This document shows, piece after piece, positions 43,341 to 51,860 of a stretch of DNA of 64,000 nucleotides. Within the stretch, counting starts at the first letter, position 1. Each line of letters starts with the position of its first letter. The notes under the pieces are model-generated. The model was given only the letters and a program-made list of their open reading frames with translations. It had not been told where the DNA came from and did not search any database. The stretch is from an uncultured Lachnospiraceae bacterium (lineage in GTDB: Bacteria > Bacillota > Clostridia > Lachnospirales > Lachnospiraceae): the NCBI GenBank assembly GCA_946414885.1, contig CAMKQH010000002.1, positions 1-64,000 on the forward strand, in the 5' to 3' direction. The position numbers and the translations under genes were made by a program.

Positions 43341-43970
43341 ATGGCTTGGAAAACAGTGATTGCAGAGGATTTTAAGATGATCAGGCAGGTCTTCGAAAGT
43401 GCCATCGAGGAATCAGAGAACTATGAACTGGCGGCATCCTTCCCGACGGCGCAGCAGGCGATGGAATGGTGTGAGAAGCATCATGCGGATCTCGTGCTCA
43501 TGGACGTTCTGATCCCGGGGAGCATCAACGGACTTGAAGCGGCGAGACACATCAAGGAGGTCAGTCCAAAGACGAAGATCATCATCGTTACCTCCATGCC
43601 GGAGCTTTCTTACGAACGACAGGCAAAGGAGATCGGCGTGGAGAGCTTTTGGCAGAAGGAAGTCCAGGAGCAACCGCTCATCGAAATCATGGATCGCACG
43701 ATGGCGGGAGAATCCGTGTATCCCGGCTATCAGCCCAAGGTCATGGTTGGCGATGCCGTCAGCACAGAGTTCACGGAGCGCGAGATCGACATTTTGAAGG
43801 AACTTGTCACCGGCGCTTCCAACGCGGAGATCGCAGAGAAGCTTGGCCTAAAGGAGCCCACGGTAAAGATGCATTTAAAGAACATGCTTCAAAAGACGGG
43901 CTACCGCAGCCGCTTAGAGCTCGCCGTAAAGGTGCGGCACATGGGCCTGATCATTGGAGATTCGGATTAA
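43341..43970 (+). CDS. LuxR-family response regulator (cassette 1)
   Basis: A 209-residue NarL/LuxR-type regulator. The receiver domain (residues 1-120) has the phosphorylatable Asp55 in LVLMDVLIPG and the conserved Lys in FWQKE. The C-terminal LuxR helix-turn-helix is TEREIDILKELVTGASNAEI ... GLKEPTVKMHLKNMLQKTGY. AAGGGAGGTC supports ATG 43341. A weak 8-bp hairpin (43244-43266) separates it from the kinase gene. It likely activates nearby surface-protein genes, such as the one starting at 44076. Confidence 0.92.
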   Translation: MAWKTVIAEDFKMIRQVFESAIEESENYELAASFPTAQQAMEWCEKHHADLVLMDVLIPGSINGLEAARHIKEVSPKTKIIIVTSMPELSYERQAKEIGVESFWQKEVQEQPLIEIMDRTMAGESVYPGYQPKVMVGDAVSTEFTEREIDILKELVTGASNAEIAEKLGLKEPTVKMHLKNMLQKTGYRSRLELAVKVRHMGLIIGDSD

Positions 43971-43973
43971 CAA

Positions 43974-44002
43974 TTGCGATAATAAGTGCAACGTGATAAA
44001 AT
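43974..44002 (+). promoter_or_regulatory. Promoter (TTGCGA-17-TAAAAT)
   Basis: TTGCGA at 43974-43979 and TAAAAT at 43997-44002, spacing 17. It starts just after the regulator stop and would serve the secreted-protein gene at 44076. Confidence 0.6.
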
Positions 44003-44075
44003 AAATCAACGGATAACTGGACGATCAGACGGACGAAAACAAACTCGCGGAAGAATGGGAAAGGAGACGTTAGAC

Positions 44076-46208
44076 ATGAAAGTGATTCAGAGGACGGAAA
44101 ACAGGATAAGGATCATCGCTGCGGTGGTTTTATTCTCATTGATCCTGATGATTCCGCAGACTGCCCAGGCAGCCCTGGATCTGAGCGCAGAAGCAATCTA
44201 CCAGGCGATCATGGCAAAACAGGATGAGTATTATGAGGGGAGAAAGTGGGATAACTCGGATTACTATGAGTGGAACGGAGGCGTCTACGACGGAGGTTAC
44301 GGATGCTCCGGATTTGCGTTTGCAATGAGTGACGCGGCCTTTGGTAAGTTGCCGGCGAGAGTATTGAATGATAACTGTTTTGACGCGATCAGGCCGGGAG
44401 ACATTCTGAGAGTCAACAATAATAGCCATTCCGTGATCGTGTTGCAGAAATTTGATGATTACGTTGTTGTCGCCGAAGGAAATATGGGTTCGAAGATTCA
44501 CTGGGGGCGCGAAATCACGAAGGCAGAGCTTGATTATCCCGACAGAACGGAGTATGGAACGCTGACTTACATTATGACGAGATATCCGACCGATCCGATA
44601 GAGCATCATTATCAGGAACAGTCCCGAAGCGGAAATACGGTAACGCTTAAGTGCACGGATTGCGGACTGACCTTAAAGGTAACGTACCCTGAAAGCGTTA
44701 CGGGTTTTTTTAGGGAGGACGGAGAAGTAAACTACTGGGAGAGAGGGTCCCTGAGTCTGCTGGTCGGCGATGAACGGCAATTCTGGTGGAAAGGTATTAT
44801 TGATTACAGTGATGAGGCGGTAGTATCTGAGATCTCGGATGGAAACGTGGCTACGTTTGTCGGAGGCGTAACGAAGGTGAACGGATCCATGGGACGAATT
44901 GAGGCAGTGGGAAACGGAACGGCTACGCTGACCGTACGGTCCATTTATGACAATAACAAGGTTCTGCTTACCATACCCATCACCGTTGGTGGGACGGTGT
45001 CCCTGCGGGGTACCGTGTCGATCGATGGCGTGGCAAAGAGTGGCAATACTTTGACGGCGGTTGTGACAAACTGTAATTATCCGGCAGAAAACTTATCATA
45101 TTATTGGGGGAAATCCGGATCCGGATACGTGATTGGAAATGGACAGACTTATCAATTGAAGGATGAGGACGTGGGAGCAAAGATTTTCTGTGTGGTTACG
45201 AAGGGAAGTCTTTCAGACGAAGATTGTTTGTACAGTATGTATACGGACGTGGTTCAGCAGGCTGATCCGGTTTTGACGGATAAAAATCTGAAGATTTCGA
45301 AGAAGTCCTTAACGCTGTTTGACACCATTACGATTGACTTTAAGGTGTCGGCAACTGCAATGGCTAATTATCATGATCCATACCTGATGGTGACGCAAAA
45401 CGACGTGGAAACGAAGCTCACCGATTATAGGGAAGCCGACGGTTTTTTGATCTTTAACTGCCGCGTGGCGCCCCATATGATGGGAGACAACGTTACGGCC
45501 GTGCCGCACGCGCTGAACGCTAACGGTGAAGACGTAACGGGCGTAGCCACGACGTATTCCGTAAAAACATATTGCCAAAACATGTTGAACAGTACAAACT
45601 CCAAGCCGGATGAATACGCGGCGCTTCGAAAGCTTCTCGTGGACATCCTGGTTTACGGTGACGCGGCGCAAGTCTTCGATGGCTATAAGACGGACAGTCT
45701 CGTCAGCGATTTCCTTTCGGACGAGCAGCGTGCGCTGGGAACGACCACAGATCCAAACGTGAAGTATCAGTCAGTCAGGAAAAAGCTCTTTGCAACGGTG
45801 GAAGAAGAGGATGCGCTTGCCAGCATTGAAACGGCGGCGCTGTTCCTTGAGGCTGCGGTAAACATACAGTTTAAGTTTACGGCGAACAACATTTCGGGTC
45901 TTCGCGTGGTGGTAACGGATGACGAAGAGGGAACGCACGTGATTGGAGAGTATCCGGCGACTACTAGTCAAATCGACGACAATGGTCGCTATTACGTGGC
46001 TTTAGATACCCTGAACGCGGGAGAGATGAGAAAGACGGTTTACGCAACCGTAATGAAGGGAGACGAGAAGGTCAGCAACACTTTCCGCTACAGCATCGAG
46101 TCTTACGTTTCATCAGTGAGGACCAATAATGGCACGGCGATTGACAAGCTTTTGGACGCGATGATGAACTACGGTGACTCTGCGGCAAACTTCGCTTCCG
46201 GTCAATAG
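44076..46208 (+). CDS. Secreted NlpC/P60-like protein with shared C-terminal domain
   Basis: A 710-residue exported protein with a signal peptide (cleavage near QTAQA, residue 32). Residues 35-175 resemble a papain/NlpC-type cysteine peptidase, with candidate Cys77 (GYGCSGFAFAMSDAAFG) and His118 (NNNSHSVIVLQ). A CxxC patch (LKCTDCGLTL) follows near 200. A Big2-like beta domain (EISDGNVATFVGGVTKVNG) spans about 240-320, an Ig-like domain about 325-395, and the shared 310-residue domain starts at about 404 (LKISKKSLTLFDT). GGAGACG supports ATG 44076. It may cleave cell-wall peptides or act as a binding scaffold. It is closely paralogous to the gene at 47003. Confidence 0.78.
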   Translation: MKVIQRTENRIRIIAAVVLFSLILMIPQTAQAALDLSAEAIYQAIMAKQDEYYEGRKWDNSDYYEWNGGVYDGGYGCSGFAFAMSDAAFGKLPARVLNDNCFDAIRPGDILRVNNNSHSVIVLQKFDDYVVVAEGNMGSKIHWGREITKAELDYPDRTEYGTLTYIMTRYPTDPIEHHYQEQSRSGNTVTLKCTDCGLTLKVTYPESVTGFFREDGEVNYWERGSLSLLVGDERQFWWKGIIDYSDEAVVSEISDGNVATFVGGVTKVNGSMGRIEAVGNGTATLTVRSIYDNNKVLLTIPITVGGTVSLRGTVSIDGVAKSGNTLTAVVTNCNYPAENLSYYWGKSGSGYVIGNGQTYQLKDEDVGAKIFCVVTKGSLSDEDCLYSMYTDVVQQADPVLTDKNLKISKKSLTLFDTITIDFKVSATAMANYHDPYLMVTQNDVETKLTDYREADGFLIFNCRVAPHMMGDNVTAVPHALNANGEDVTGVATTYSVKTYCQNMLNSTNSKPDEYAALRKLLVDILVYGDAAQVFDGYKTDSLVSDFLSDEQRALGTTTDPNVKYQSVRKKLFATVEEEDALASIETAALFLEAAVNIQFKFTANNISGLRVVVTDDEEGTHVIGEYPATTSQIDDNGRYYVALDTLNAGEMRKTVYATVMKGDEKVSNTFRYSIESYVSSVRTNNGTAIDKLLDAMMNYGDSAANFASGQ

Positions 46209-46260
46209 AATTTTTGAAAAAAGCTTAAAAACCTATACTTTCGGATGTAGTGGGATTTGG

Positions 46261-46320
46261 AAAAATCAGTATAATGGGTTGTAGAATTGGAAAAAGAGCA
46301 ACCTGTTATACTGATTTTTT
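46261..46320. terminator. 21-bp inverted repeat / bidirectional terminator
   Basis: Left arm 46261-46281 (starts AAAAATCAG) and right arm 46299-46319 (ends CTGATTTTT) match at 19 of 21 positions, with a 17-nt loop. A TATAAT (46270-46275) lies inside the left arm. It sits 27 bp before the receiver-like gene, so it can end the preceding transcript and may regulate the next. Confidence 0.75.
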
Positions 46321-46346
46321 ATGCAGACGGAAGGAGACCGAGACAA

Positions 46347-46709
46347 ATGATTCAGCTTGTGATCAGCGTTCCGGGACAATTTTACAGTGATGCCATTACA
46401 AAGGCATTAGAGCAAACGGGGAATTTCCGCGTGCGGCAGATGGATGAAGAACTGTCGACGGAACTTCCAGAGGTGGCTCTGCTCGGCGTGTCAGTGCATC
46501 AGGGATACACCTTGAAGGAGCGGCATAGCTTGATCCAGAGAATCCGTGAGAGGGCGCCCGACTGCAGGATCGTGTTGTTCTTGGATGAACTGGTTTCTCC
46601 GGAGCAGACGGAGGGCGTCAAGAGCCTAAAACAAGCACGGCTCATTGACGGGTTTCTCTACGCATCAGGAACGATGGAGTACCTTGTCGCAACGCTGGAG
46701 AGTATCTAA
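46347..46709 (+). CDS. Stand-alone receiver-like protein lacking the phospho-Asp
   Basis: A 120-residue protein with the length and alternating beta/alpha pattern of a response-regulator receiver: IQLVISVPGQFYSDAITKAL, EVALLGVSVHQGYTLKERHS, CRIVLFLDELVSPEQ, LIDGFLYASGTMEYLVATLE. At the position of the usual Asp it reads LLGVSVHQ, and no DNA-binding domain follows, so it is a pseudo-receiver at best. AAGGAGACC supports ATG 46347. It could modulate one of the nearby kinases or regulators. Confidence in the fold is moderate. Confidence 0.6.
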   Translation: MIQLVISVPGQFYSDAITKALEQTGNFRVRQMDEELSTELPEVALLGVSVHQGYTLKERHSLIQRIRERAPDCRIVLFLDELVSPEQTEGVKSLKQARLIDGFLYASGTMEYLVATLESI

Positions 46710-46776
46710 GCGGCAGGATGCGTGAAATAATCAGAAAGAAAGTAACGAGAATTTGGAGTATGACGCCTTGAACCTC

Positions 46777-46814
46777 AAAAAGGGCCACGGGAACCAAACC
46801 GTGGCCCTTTTTTT
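46777..46814 (+). terminator. Rho-independent terminator
   Basis: AAAAAGGGCCACGG (46777-46790) pairs with CCGTGGCCCTTTTT (46799-46812) and ends in T. Confidence 0.95.
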
Positions 46815-46827
46815 GCTTTAAAATCGC

Positions 46828-46925
46828 AAAAACGATTTACTAAAACGATGCAAATTTAATAAAAACGATTTAAATAATTAAATTTTAATAAAGTAATTGA
46901 ATTCGCAATAGATATATGTTACAAT
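46828..46925 (+). promoter_or_regulatory. Promoter region with AAAACGAT repeats
   Basis: TTGAAT (46897-46902) and TACAAT (46920-46925), 17 bp apart, precede the gene at 47003. Three direct copies of AAAACGAT end at 46836, 46849 and 46869 in an A/T-rich stretch upstream of the -35. They may be activator sites, for example for a LuxR-type regulator. Confidence 0.65.
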
Positions 46926-47002
46926 CAATTAACAGAAAATAAAGAATATACATACTAAGTATTCAGACAATAATAGAGGAAATTGAGAAAGGAGATGCTG
47001 GT

Positions 47003-49381
47003 ATGGATAATAGATGGAAGCCTAAAAGAAGAATTCAAGTTGTCATCGCCGTGATGACAATGGCGATTATATTGATGGTCCCTCAGGTTGTAAAAGCGGC
47101 GGACTTGTCGCCGGAAGCGATTTATCAGATCATGACGTCAAAGCAGACGGAGTATTATGAAGGTAGAACTTGGACTGACGCGAACAGCTATGCATGGGAA
47201 GGCGGCATATATTCCAATGGTATTGGATGTGCCGCGTTTGTGTTTATTTTGAGCGATGCGGCGTTTGGGACGATGCAGGCAAGGGTTCTGGCTGACGTAA
47301 GTTTTGACGCGATCCGGCCAGGTGACATTTTGAGAATAGGTAATGACACGCACTACGTGATCGTATTACAGAAGCTGGAAGACCAAGTGGTCGTGGCGGA
47401 AGCAAATTATAATAACGCCATCCACTGGGGGAGAGTGATCACGAAGGCGGAACTGGATGACCCCAACAAATCTCAGTTGAACAGTTTGGATTATATCATT
47501 ACGAGATATCCTACGGATCCGGTCGATCATCAGTTTGAGGTATTGAACAGAAATGGAAATACGGCAACCATTCATTGTTGGGAATGCGGATTGACGACTA
47601 CGGCGACGATGCCTGGAGAGGTAAAGGCTTATTTCATGGGCAGCGGAGACAGCTCTTATGGGACTAAGTCGGCGCTGATCCTTCAGCCTGGCGATTGCGT
47701 GAAGTATTGGTGGTATTGTGGTTATACCTACAGTGACGCGGCAATCGAAACGGAAATCTCTAACGGCGAAGTTGCAACGTTCACTAACGGTGCCACGAAG
47801 GTTGCGGGAGCCATGGGCAGGATCGAAGCAAAAGGAGACGGCACTGCAACGTTGACCGTTCGCAATTCCTGCGATCATTCGCTTTTGCTTTCCATACCAA
47901 TTACGGTGGGCGGAGACGCAGAACTGAAGGGCAAGGTTGAGATCACCGGAGAATATAAGTGTGGAAAAACCTTGACGGCAAACTTGGTAAATTGTAATTA
48001 TCCGGCAGATGCGCTGACAATCTGTTGGGCAAGAAAAGATTTCCAATATGTGATCGGAAACGGTCAGACCTACGTGCTACAGGACAGTGACCTTGGCGGT
48101 ATGATTTATTGTTACGCCATTAGGGAGGGACAAGCGGGAAATGAGTTCATTTTCAGTCAGTACACTCCCGCGATCGTAATTGGAGACGGACCGGTAGCGC
48201 CGACGAATCTCACGGCGATCGAGACGAGCTCGAACGGTGCCTCCGACGGACAGATTTGGGGCGTTGACGCGACGATGGAATATGCAAACAACGCAAGCTT
48301 TGGCAATGCCGTAAGGTGTACCGGGACAACGGTAAAGGGATTGGCAGCCGGCACTTACTACGTGAGAGTGGCAGCGACGGTTGGCAAAAAAGCAGGAGAA
48401 GCGGCAATCGTGATTATCCAATCTGGCGCCCAGGCTCACGGAGCCGGAAATAACGCAGGCGTGGAACTTAAGATCGCCAAGAAAGCAATCAGACTGCAGG
48501 ATACCTTGGCAATCGACTTTAAGATTCGAAAATCTGCAATTGAAGGAACGTATCAGGATCCCTATCTGTTAATTATGCAAAACGAAAACTTGCAGACGAT
48601 TTCGGAATATTACGTTAGTGGAGATTACTACGTTTTCACGTACCGGGTAGCTCCGCAAATGATCGGTGAAGAAGTGACGGTCGTACCGCATGCAACCGGT
48701 GATGACGGAGCGGACGTAAAGGGAAAAGCTTTCCGGTATTCCGTGGCTACTTACTGCTACAACATGCTGAATAATTCAACGTATCAGGATGCCCAATATG
48801 CAAGTTTCAGAAAGCTCCTGGTGGACATTTTGATCTACGGTGACGCGGCACAGAATTATACGGGTTACAAAACGAATGAGCTGGCAAGCCGTAACCTGAC
48901 GAGCGCACAACGCGCCATGGGAACGGACGTTACGCAGGCGATGACGTATAAGAACGTAAGGAAATCTGCGTACGCTAAGGTGGATGACGAGAATAAGTTG
49001 GCGAGCTTTGTGTCAGTGTCATTATTCCTGGAGTCGGCAGTAAACATTCGGTTCAAGATTGAAGCGGCTAACGCCGAAAATCTTCGCCTGGTGATCACGG
49101 ACGGCGCGAACGTAATTGAAGATAAGGCGCTAATTGAAAATCCCAAGGATTCCAAGGGAAGATATATCGTAGACGTCACGCGGTTAAATGCAAATCATAT
49201 GAAGAAAACCATTTATGCGACGGTAATGTTGGGTGATCAGGCGGTCAGCAACACCTATCGCTACAGCATTGAATCCTACGTGTCATCCCAAAAGGGAAAG
49301 GGTGACGAGAAACTCGACAACCTGCTTGACTCCATGATGCGTTATGGCAATTCGGCCGTGGACTACGTCAATGGAAATTAA
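47003..49381 (+). CDS. Secreted NlpC/P60-like protein with shared C-terminal domain (paralogue)
   Basis: A 792-residue exported protein with a signal peptide ending near PQVVKA (residue 32). The N-terminal domain parallels that of the protein at 44076: candidate Cys76 (GIGCAAFVFILSDAAFG) and His117 (NDTHYVIVLQ). A CxxC patch (IHCWECGLTTT), Big2-like domain and Ig-like domain follow. An extra beta module (about residues 395-475; LTAIETSSNGASDGQ) precedes the shared domain at about 489 (LKIAKKAIRLQDT). GAAAGGAGATG supports ATG 47003. It has its own promoter with upstream repeats. It is probably a duplicate diversified by the extra module. Confidence 0.78.
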   Translation: MDNRWKPKRRIQVVIAVMTMAIILMVPQVVKAADLSPEAIYQIMTSKQTEYYEGRTWTDANSYAWEGGIYSNGIGCAAFVFILSDAAFGTMQARVLADVSFDAIRPGDILRIGNDTHYVIVLQKLEDQVVVAEANYNNAIHWGRVITKAELDDPNKSQLNSLDYIITRYPTDPVDHQFEVLNRNGNTATIHCWECGLTTTATMPGEVKAYFMGSGDSSYGTKSALILQPGDCVKYWWYCGYTYSDAAIETEISNGEVATFTNGATKVAGAMGRIEAKGDGTATLTVRNSCDHSLLLSIPITVGGDAELKGKVEITGEYKCGKTLTANLVNCNYPADALTICWARKDFQYVIGNGQTYVLQDSDLGGMIYCYAIREGQAGNEFIFSQYTPAIVIGDGPVAPTNLTAIETSSNGASDGQIWGVDATMEYANNASFGNAVRCTGTTVKGLAAGTYYVRVAATVGKKAGEAAIVIIQSGAQAHGAGNNAGVELKIAKKAIRLQDTLAIDFKIRKSAIEGTYQDPYLLIMQNENLQTISEYYVSGDYYVFTYRVAPQMIGEEVTVVPHATGDDGADVKGKAFRYSVATYCYNMLNNSTYQDAQYASFRKLLVDILIYGDAAQNYTGYKTNELASRNLTSAQRAMGTDVTQAMTYKNVRKSAYAKVDDENKLASFVSVSLFLESAVNIRFKIEAANAENLRLVITDGANVIEDKALIENPKDSKGRYIVDVTRLNANHMKKTIYATVMLGDQAVSNTYRYSIESYVSSQKGKGDEKLDNLLDSMMRYGNSAVDYVNGN

Positions 49382-49395
49382 GGGAACCGAGGGTA

Positions 49396-49467
49396 TTGCA
49401 AAACCATGAAAATGCAAGTATAATGTCTACGGAGCGTGATTTGAACCTTAGAGTTCACGCGCTCCGT
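49396..49467 (+). promoter_or_regulatory. Promoter (TTGCAA-17-TATAAT) with leader hairpin
   Basis: TTGCAA at 49396-49401 and TATAAT at 49419-49424. A hairpin begins a few bases later: ACGGAGCGTG (49429-49438) with the matching arm ending at 49467. It would lie at the very 5' end of the lipoprotein mRNA. Confidence 0.7.
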
Positions 49468-49495
49468 AATTATTTATGCTTTGGGAGAAAAAGAA

Positions 49496-49996
49496 ATGAA
49501 AAGAAGAACGAAGATATTGACTAGTTTACTGATGACGGTTGTTTTGTCATGCATGCTCGCTGCTTGTTCCAGTTGCGGAAAGACGGATGGCGGGGAGGAT
49601 TCGCAGGAGGTTACGGCGACGGGAGACACGTCAACGGATTCTTCCGTTTCCCAGACGGACGCGCCGGCAGTAACGGACGCACCTTCTGCAACGGATGCGC
49701 CTGCAGTTACGGACGCACCTGCGGTAACGGATGAGCCTGCCGCAACGGACGCACCTGCGGTGACGGATGAGCCTGCTGCAACGGATGCACCTGCGGTGAC
49801 GGATGCGCCTGAGGCGACCAAGGAACCTAAGGTAACGGAGAAACCCGCTGAAACCAAGGAACCTAACGCAACGGAAGAGCCTAAGGTAACGGAAGCGCCA
49901 AAGGCAACGGAGACGCCTGCCGCAACGGAGGAGCCTGAGGAGACGGAAATTCCGGAGTACAAGGCGACGCCGATCATTTTGCCGGATGATGAATGA
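49496..49996 (+). CDS. Repeat-only lipoprotein (T-D/E-x-P spacer)
   Basis: A 166-residue protein with a lipoprotein signal peptide and lipobox (LSCMLAAC, Cys near 24). From about residue 50 it is almost entirely degenerate VTDAPAATDEP-type repeats, changing to TEEPKVTEAP, with no globular domain. It ends PIILPDDE. GGGAGAAAAAG supports ATG 49496. It could be a wall-spanning spacer or a glycan carrier. It lies directly upstream of the second sensor cassette. Confidence 0.75.
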   Translation: MKRRTKILTSLLMTVVLSCMLAACSSCGKTDGGEDSQEVTATGDTSTDSSVSQTDAPAVTDAPSATDAPAVTDAPAVTDEPAATDAPAVTDEPAATDAPAVTDAPEATKEPKVTEKPAETKEPNATEEPKVTEAPKATETPAATEEPEETEIPEYKATPIILPDDE

Positions 49997-50087
49997 GACG
50001 CGTCGAACACATAACGAGGTTGTTACAAAAAACCGTAGACTTTGATTTTGAAAAATGTTAAGGGGTGTAGAGCGATTTATTGAGAGT

Positions 50088-50127
50088 ATGCCCTGCAGAC
50101 GAAAACAAACGGCTGCAGGGCATTTTT
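50088..50127 (+). terminator. Rho-independent terminator
   Basis: ATGCCCTGCAG (50088-50098) and CTGCAGGGCAT (50113-50123) form a perfect stem followed by T5. It separates the lipoprotein gene from sensor cassette 2. Confidence 0.9.
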
Positions 50128-50198
50128 GATTAGTAAGCGGATTCTTGTGACCGGTCTATTTCAAGGTGCCCAAGTCGGCAGGAAGGAGGGGAGTGGCC

Positions 50199-51860
50199 GT
50201 GCGCGGAAAGTCAAAGAACACAATATGGTTTGTTGTTTTTCTTGTACTGGCAGGCGTGCTTCACGTTTTGGAAGATTTCTTCCATAACGTGCCCTACCCG
50301 GATTATTCCGTTGTCACCATGCTTTTCTGTATGGTGTTCATGATCTATACGGTCCTTTTGATCTCGTGGATCCAGTCCGTTCATAACAGGCTCTTGCCAT
50401 CCAAGGCCAGATCCTACATGATCGTGATCGCAATCCTGATGATCCTGTATCTGGCCGAGCGCGCCTTCAAGTATCGCATCGCAGGTGATGCGCCGTCACT
50501 TAGGCTGTGCTGGTATTCCTATTATCTCCCGATGACGCTGATACCGACGATGTTTCTGATGGTCTGCATCCAGATCGGAAGGGAGGAAAAGCCTGCCAAG
50601 TGGGACGAGCGCTTGCTCCTTCTGCCGGCAGGTTTTCTTTCCGGTCTCATCCTTACGAATGACCTGCATCACGTGGTTTTTCGCCCCAAGGAAGGGATTG
50701 GAGTGTTTTACGGCAAGGCGGGAACCTATACTTACGGGATTACGTTCTACCTGACGTACGCGTGGATGATCCTGACGATCCTTGTCGGGATTGGATTTCT
50801 GATCAGAGCCTGCGGCCTGAGAAAAAGCAAGAAGAAGCTGCTTTACGTGGCGGGAATTGCCGCGATCTGGTATTTCCTGATCGAACTGCATAAGATCAAG
50901 GCATATATCGTGTTTATACCTCCCTATGAATCGCCGGAGATTCACATTTTCTCCATGTTGGCAATCTTTGAGTTTTGCATTCGGGAAGGTCTGATTCCTC
51001 ACAATGAAAACTATGCCGGGTTCTTTTCAAGTCTTCCCATGCCCGTGATGATCACGGATGCGGAGTTTCGCCCCGTATTCCGGTCGGCAAATGAGATCGC
51101 GGTGGACCGGACGTGCTTGGAGGAGGCATTGACTGGTCCGACTTACCCCTTCCCGGATCAAAGGCTCTCAGGAAGGAATATTCGCGGCGGACATGCCTTT
51201 TGGATGGAGGATGAGAGCGAAGTCCGGAAAGCGAATGAGAGACTCTTGGAGGCGAATGAATTTCTTGAGAGTGAGAATACCCTGATCGAGTATGAGAATC
51301 GCCAGAAGGAGCAGAACGCATATTTTCATTCCCGTCATCATATTTACCATGAGATCGCGGAGAAAATGTATCCCTATCAAAAGCGCATTGAGGAATTACT
51401 GAATCTGATAAAACCGGGGGAAGAGGATTTCAAGGAGCGGATTGCGGAGGTTTCCGTTCTCAACGCTTACGTAAAGCGCAAAACAAATTTGCTACTGATG
51501 GCGTCTGAGAAGGAAGGCATTCCACTGAAGGAACTTTTGCTTGCCGTTTCCGAGTCTGGCCGTTATCTGTCCTACGCGGGACTGAAAACCTCCGTGGACG
51601 AGAGCGGATTCCAAGAGGAGGGAAAGAGCTTTTCGGATGATATGATCATTGCCCTGTACGACAGCTTTGAGGTGCTGGCGGAATGGCTGACCGGCCGTGC
51701 GTCCCTTCTCATGGTATCCTTTGACGAAGAGGGGATGAAGCTTGCAGCGGACGTGAAGACAGGGAGCGGAGACGCAGTTACAACGGTGCTTCCCCTGCAT
51801 TGCGTCTCACAAGAAGGTATTGTCTATCTGACCATTTTGGCAAAGAAAGGCGGTGATTGA
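50199..51860 (+). CDS. 7TM sensor with degenerate kinase-like C-terminus (cassette 2, gene A)
   Basis: A 553-residue paralogue of the protein at 40274: eight hydrophobic segments in residues 1-270 with the signature LTNDLHHVVF, a short PAS-like patch, a coiled coil, and a DHp-like helix (RHHIYHEIAEKMYPYQKRIE). The C-terminus again lacks N and G boxes. GTG 50199 is preferred because AAGGAGGGG lies 9 bp upstream. The gene overlaps the kinase gene by 8 bp. Low identity in the membrane part suggests each cassette senses a different cue. Confidence 0.75.
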   Translation: MRGKSKNTIWFVVFLVLAGVLHVLEDFFHNVPYPDYSVVTMLFCMVFMIYTVLLISWIQSVHNRLLPSKARSYMIVIAILMILYLAERAFKYRIAGDAPSLRLCWYSYYLPMTLIPTMFLMVCIQIGREEKPAKWDERLLLLPAGFLSGLILTNDLHHVVFRPKEGIGVFYGKAGTYTYGITFYLTYAWMILTILVGIGFLIRACGLRKSKKKLLYVAGIAAIWYFLIELHKIKAYIVFIPPYESPEIHIFSMLAIFEFCIREGLIPHNENYAGFFSSLPMPVMITDAEFRPVFRSANEIAVDRTCLEEALTGPTYPFPDQRLSGRNIRGGHAFWMEDESEVRKANERLLEANEFLESENTLIEYENRQKEQNAYFHSRHHIYHEIAEKMYPYQKRIEELLNLIKPGEEDFKERIAEVSVLNAYVKRKTNLLLMASEKEGIPLKELLLAVSESGRYLSYAGLKTSVDESGFQEEGKSFSDDMIIALYDSFEVLAEWLTGRASLLMVSFDEEGMKLAADVKTGSGDAVTTVLPLHCVSQEGIVYLTILAKKGGD

